A program made the position numbers and the translations under genes. Of a stretch of DNA of 43,813 bases, positions 40,661 to 43,813 are shown piece after piece. Under the pieces are notes generated by a model. That model was not told the DNA's origin. It made no database searches and worked only from the letters and a program-made list of their open reading frames with translations. How positions within the stretch are numbered: position 1 is the first letter of the stretch; the number at the start of each line of letters is the position of its first letter. This DNA is from Phycisphaerales bacterium UBA7812 (lineage in GTDB: Bacteria; Planctomycetota; Phycisphaerae; Phycisphaerales; UBA1924), in contig DLBY01000179.1 in NCBI GenBank assembly GCA_002480345.1, forward strand, positions 1 through 43,813, written 5' to 3'.

Positions 40661-41581
40661 ATGCCGGGAAACGCACAGAACACCAGTGTCCCCGTACGCC
40701 GCGCCCTGCTCCCGATCGGCCTGGTCGTGCTGCTCGCGGGTGTTGGGGTCGGGGTGTACGGCTGTCGGACACTGGCGACGATCGACTATGACGCCCGCGA
40801 CATCACGCCGGCGCAGTCGCTGGCGGCGGAGGGGCCATCGGGCGCGACCACCGGCGCGGCGCACGCGGTCCCTGCCCCGGGCACCGTCTATACCGCGCGC
40901 GATTCGGGGATCCTCGTCGGCCCGCTCGCGGAGACGGGGGCGCTCGACGCGGGCGTGTTCTGGCCCGAGGTGGTTCGGGACGACCGGTTCCTGATGAGCA
41001 ACGGCGAAGACGACGCCGCGATCATGGTCACGCGGACGATGCGCGTGCAGGACGACGGCTCGGTCGAGGTCGTGCGCGCGCCGGAAGACCCTGAGGCGGC
41101 CCCGGATTTTGGGGCCCGCACCGTGCTGGCACGCACGCTCGAGGGCGAGGTGGTCGTGCGCTTCAACCAGGCGAGCAAGATCGAGAGCACCTTCGATCCG
41201 GCATCGCTGTTCCTGCCGGCGTCGCTTGAGGCTGGCGAGTCGGTCGAGCGTCCCTTCACCGTCGATGCCGTCGGTCCCCGCTTCGGGACGGGGACGGGCG
41301 AGGGTTCGATCACGGTGACCGGCCACGGGACGCAGGGCGTGCGCACGCCTGCGGGCGATTTCGAGGCGTTCGTGTTCTCCAGCGAAAGTTCGTTCCAGAT
41401 CGGCCCCGCGACGATCTCGCGGACACGCCGGGCGTGGGTGGCGTTGCCGGGGAACGGGACGGACGCGAGCGATGGGGAGATGGACCTGCCCGGCATCGTC
41501 GCCGAGGAGAGCGGTCAAACGGTCAAGGTGTTCGGGATCGCGTTCTCGAAGAAGGCGTGGGTGAGCGTGCTGGCGGAGTGA
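40661..41581 (+). CDS. Exported or membrane-anchored protein of unknown function
   Basis: A 306-residue protein. A basic N-terminus and one hydrophobic segment (LLPIGLVVLLAGVGVGVYG) are followed by Cys35; this VYGC could be a loose lipobox, otherwise the segment anchors the protein. The remainder is mostly beta-strand-like, with motifs such as ILVGPLAETGALDAGVFWP, TVLARTLEGEVVVRFNQAS and GVRTPAGDFEAFVFSSESS, the last resembling a beta-propeller or lipoprotein-type fold in which a value is derived from an applied treatment. I recognise no family and no catalytic motif. It starts 64 nt from the divergent HIT gene and converges on a small orphan gene. Confidence 0.75.
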   Translation: MPGNAQNTSVPVRRALLPIGLVVLLAGVGVGVYGCRTLATIDYDARDITPAQSLAAEGPSGATTGAAHAVPAPGTVYTARDSGILVGPLAETGALDAGVFWPEVVRDDRFLMSNGEDDAAIMVTRTMRVQDDGSVEVVRAPEDPEAAPDFGARTVLARTLEGEVVVRFNQASKIESTFDPASLFLPASLEAGESVERPFTVDAVGPRFGTGTGEGSITVTGHGTQGVRTPAGDFEAFVFSSESSFQIGPATISRTRRAWVALPGNGTDASDGEMDLPGIVAEESGQTVKVFGIAFSKKAWVSVLAE

Positions 41582-41609
41582 CGCGCCTGTGAACCTGTGT
41601 CTACTTGCT

Positions 41610-42083
41610 CTAATACTGAGGATTGGGTCGGAGCAGGCTCCTCGCCTGATCTGTGAGCACAGGCAGGACGGGGCTCGGCCAGATCAAGTCGTACCACTTC
41701 TTCTTGACTGCAAAGTCGAATAGTGGGAGGCCTGCGGATGATGCGGGGTGCAAGATCCTGCTCGCGAAGCTGGTCGAGCGAACAAGAGTCGTTTGCAATT
41801 CATGCCCGAACTGTTCGGAGAGTGCATCAAGCACGGACATCATTCCGTTCGCAGAGATCGATGCGGTATGGATTTCGGTTTCCGATGCAGCGAACACGAT
41901 CCGCCAGTCTTCGCCCCATGGCCCGCTCTCGTCGGTTTCTTCGGCGATGAGCCTGATTTCATCGATCGAGAGTTGCCAATCACCGCATGAGATCGATGAG
42001 TGCTTGATCACACTTGCCTCGATCGAGATGGTCCCGGCGAGGTCGCGTCCGCTGTTCTGAAATAGACTGCTACGCCCACGCAT
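41610..42083 (-). CDS. Small orphan protein downstream of uvrA
   Basis: About 157 residues from ATG 42083; a TTG at 42092 overlapping the uvrA stop would add three residues. It has beta-type segments (GTISIEASVIKHSSISCGDWQLSID, split by Gly/Ser) and IVFAASETEIHTASIS, but no family I know, no signal peptide and no membrane helix. Base composition is less G+C-rich than in uvrA, which suggests later acquisition or relaxed constraint. The position just after uvrA implies read-through from that transcript. A real gene is likely because the frame is long and codon use is non-random, but this is less sure than for the others. Confidence 0.55.
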   Translation of the reverse strand: MRGRSSLFQNSGRDLAGTISIEASVIKHSSISCGDWQLSIDEIRLIAEETDESGPWGEDWRIVFAASETEIHTASISANGMMSVLDALSEQFGHELQTTLVRSTSFASRILHPASSAGLPLFDFAVKKKWYDLIWPSPVLPVLTDQARSLLRPNPQY

Positions 42084-42088
42084 CCGGT

Positions 42089-43813
42089 TCAAATGATCTT
42101 AGCGAGATACCGCCCGGTATGGCTCGCCTTGACCTTCGTGACCGCTTCGGGCGGGCCGCTCGCGACGATCGTCCCGCCTCCGTCGCCTCCCTCGGGTCCG
42201 AGGTCGATGAGCCAGTCGGCGGATTTGATCACATCGAGGTTGTGCTCGATGACGACGAGCGTGTTGCCCGCGTCGGCGAGGCGGTTGAGCACCTCGAGCA
42301 GCTTGCGGATGTCCTCGAAGTGCAGGCCCGTGGTGGGCTCGTCGAGGACATAGAGCGTGTGCTCGCCGGAGGGGGTTCCGTCGTAGCGGGTGCCCTTGCC
42401 GAGCTCGGTGGCGAGCTTGACGCGTTGGGCCTCGCCCCCCGAGAGTGTGGTGCTCGGCTGCCCCAGCTTGATGTAGTCGAGCCCGACATCCCGCAGGCAG
42501 GTGGTGAACCGCAGGATCTTGGGGTGGTTCTCGAAGAACTCGCACGATTCCTCAACGGTCATGTCGAGCACATCGGCGATGTTCTTTCCGCGGTAGGTGA
42601 CCTCCAGCGTCTCGCGGTTGTACCGCTTGCCGGCGCAGACCTCGCACTCGACATAGACATCGGGGAGGAAGTGCATCTCGATCTTCTTGAGCCCCTGCCC
42701 CTGGCAGGCCTCGCACCGCCCCCCCGCGCCGCGCTTCCCGCCGCGGTTGGCGGGGACATTGAACGAGAACCGGCCGGGCTGGTAGCCCCGGATTTTGGCT
42801 TCCTTGGTCTGCGTGAAGACCTTGCGGATGTCGTCGAAGATCCCGGTGTAGGTCGCGGGGTTGGAACGCGGCGTCCGCCCGATCGGGGACTGATCGACCT
42901 CGATGATCCGGTCGATGCGTTGCAGCCCGTTGATGCGGGTGTGCTCGCCGGGGCGGTCCTTGGAGCCGTGCAGGTGTTGCTTGACCGCCTTGAGCAGGAT
43001 CTCGTTGACGAGGGTGGACTTGCCCGAGCCCGAGACCCCGGTGACGCAGACGAATCCGCCGACGGGGAACGCGGCGTCGACCTTCTTGAGGTTGTTGTGC
43101 TTCGCGCCCTTGATGGTGACGGCGTTCTTTTCGTTGAGCGTGCGGCGTTCCTTGGGGACATCGATCGTCCGCCGGCCCGCGAGATAGTCGCCCGTGATGC
43201 TGCCCTCGGTGGCGCAGATCTCGTCGACGGTGCCTTGGGCGACGACGCGCCCGCCGTGCACGCCGGGGCCGGGCCCGATGTCGACCACATGGTCGGCGTT
43301 GCGGATCATGTCCTCGTCGTGCTCGACGACGAGGACGGTGTTGCCGATGTCGGTGAGGTGGCGGAGGGTCTTGATGAGCCGGTCGTTGTCGCGTTCGTGC
43401 AGGCCGATCGTGGGCTCGTCGAGCACATAGCACGCGCCGACGAGGCCCGAGCCGACCTGGGTCGCGAGGCGGATCCGCTGGGCCTCGCCGCCGGACAGCG
43501 TCGCGGTGCGCCGGTCGAGCGAGAGGTAGTCGAGCCCGACGCTGGTGAGGAACCGCAGGCGGTTGCCGACTTCGCGAAGGATCGGCTCGGCGATCTGCGA
43601 TTGTTCTTTCGTGAGTTTGAGCCCGTCGACGAAGGCGATCGCGTCGTTGATGTTGAGTTTGCTCAATTCGCTGATGTTGAGGATCGAGCCGTCGTTGCGA
43701 GGGCGACCGATGACGGTGTCGCTGAACGCGCGGTCGGTTTCGGCCTTGTGGCTCGATTCGAGCAGGACATGGAGCGACGAGATGCGGAGGCGGTCGCCGT
43801 GGCACTCGGGGCA
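42089..43813 (-). CDS. uvrA: Excinuclease ABC subunit A, C-terminal 574 residues (runs off right edge)
   Basis: The frame is open to the window edge. UvrA is the damage-sensing ATPase of nucleotide excision repair. Visible features, in order: CPECHGDRL at the edge (second half of the first zinc module), the ABC signature LSGGEAQRIRLATQV and Walker B VLDEPTIGLHERD of the first ATPase, Walker A GVSGSGKSTLVNEIL of the second, the second zinc module with CEACQGQG and CEVCAGKRY, the signature LSGGEAQRVKLATEL, and Walker B VLDEPTTGLHFED. The C-terminus (TGRYLAKII) is complete. The N-terminal third lies outside. No LexA-type operator can be assessed because the promoter is not in view. Confidence 0.98.
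   Translation of the reverse strand, partial: CPECHGDRLRISSLHVLLESSHKAETDRAFSDTVIGRPRNDGSILNISELSKLNINDAIAFVDGLKLTKEQSQIAEPILREVGNRLRFLTSVGLDYLSLDRRTATLSGGEAQRIRLATQVGSGLVGACYVLDEPTIGLHERDNDRLIKTLRHLTDIGNTVLVVEHDEDMIRNADHVVDIGPGPGVHGGRVVAQGTVDEICATEGSITGDYLAGRRTIDVPKERRTLNEKNAVTIKGAKHNNLKKVDAAFPVGGFVCVTGVSGSGKSTLVNEILLKAVKQHLHGSKDRPGEHTRINGLQRIDRIIEVDQSPIGRTPRSNPATYTGIFDDIRKVFTQTKEAKIRGYQPGRFSFNVPANRGGKRGAGGRCEACQGQGLKKIEMHFLPDVYVECEVCAGKRYNRETLEVTYRGKNIADVLDMTVEESCEFFENHPKILRFTTCLRDVGLDYIKLGQPSTTLSGGEAQRVKLATELGKGTRYDGTPSGEHTLYVLDEPTTGLHFEDIRKLLEVLNRLADAGNTLVVIEHNLDVIKSADWLIDLGPEGGDGGGTIVASGPPEAVTKVKASHTGRYLAKII

Noticed and set aside
39995..41518. Open frame extending topoisomerase VI B upstream by about 500 codons
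   Set aside because: The extension is antisense or out of frame to the HIT and exported-protein genes; conserved sequence and a good Shine-Dalgarno begin at 39994.
1..43813. tRNA, rRNA, CRISPR arrays, insertion sequences, integrases, prophage genes
   Set aside because: Looked for clover-leaf-like segments, regularly spaced repeats and transposase or integrase motifs; none was recognised.

Overview
The window is G+C-rich bacterial chromosome (about two-thirds G+C by eye), most likely from a planctomycete of the class Phycisphaerae. The main evidence is a family of secreted proteins ending in a paired, cysteine-flanked dockerin-like tail of the DLAEPFGVLDLADINAF type, together with pseudopilin-headed proteins with a C-terminal DGHADF-type motif, a PEP-CTERM-like tail and a bacterial DNA topoisomerase VI operon. 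No tRNA, rRNA, CRISPR array, insertion sequence or prophage was seen.

Layout. 1-7.1 kb: the start of a GH38 alpha-mannosidase gene running off the left edge, a DUF5009/HGSNAT-like membrane acyltransferase, a ThrE-like exporter, aspS, an SGNH hydrolase and a PhzF-like protein. 7.2-13.2 kb: SDR oxidoreductase, secreted GH31 alpha-glucosidase and a divergent GH13 amylase with dockerin tail, a likely alpha-glucan-degrading group. 13.4-21.6 kb: a small membrane protein, a large secreted dockerin protein with internally repeated domains, two pseudopilin-like proteins flanking a pair of truncated gene remnants, and two neighbouring paralogues that share an ectodomain but differ in C-terminal sorting signal (dockerin versus PEP-CTERM). 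21.8-30.6 kb: TolB-like propeller, an alpha/beta hydrolase with a duplicated C-terminal module, a conserved protein of unknown function, a dockerin-tailed alpha/beta hydrolase, an MFS transporter, fumarylacetoacetase and a RluA-type pseudouridine synthase. 30.6-36.3 kb, all minus strand: DinB-like protein, GAF/fRMsr-like protein with rpsR, a DUF1573-rhodanese-MauE/DoxX operon, and a secreted endonuclease/exonuclease/phosphatase-fold protein with dockerin tail. 36.6-43.8 kb: topoisomerase VI A and B, a HIT-family protein, an exported protein of unknown function, a small orphan, and uvrA running off the right edge.

The most striking signal is not a gene. By a complete hand scan I found no occurrence of the tetranucleotide ACGT in the 43.8 kb, although every other NCGT word is common. 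Where codons would create it, synonymous choices avoid it (GAT-GTN rather than GAC-GTN). This points to a genome-wide restriction, modification or mutational process acting on ACGT.

A second cross-cutting signal is a -10-like TANNNT box placed exactly 6 nt before the start codon of six genes without a Shine-Dalgarno sequence, which suggests widespread leaderless transcription.
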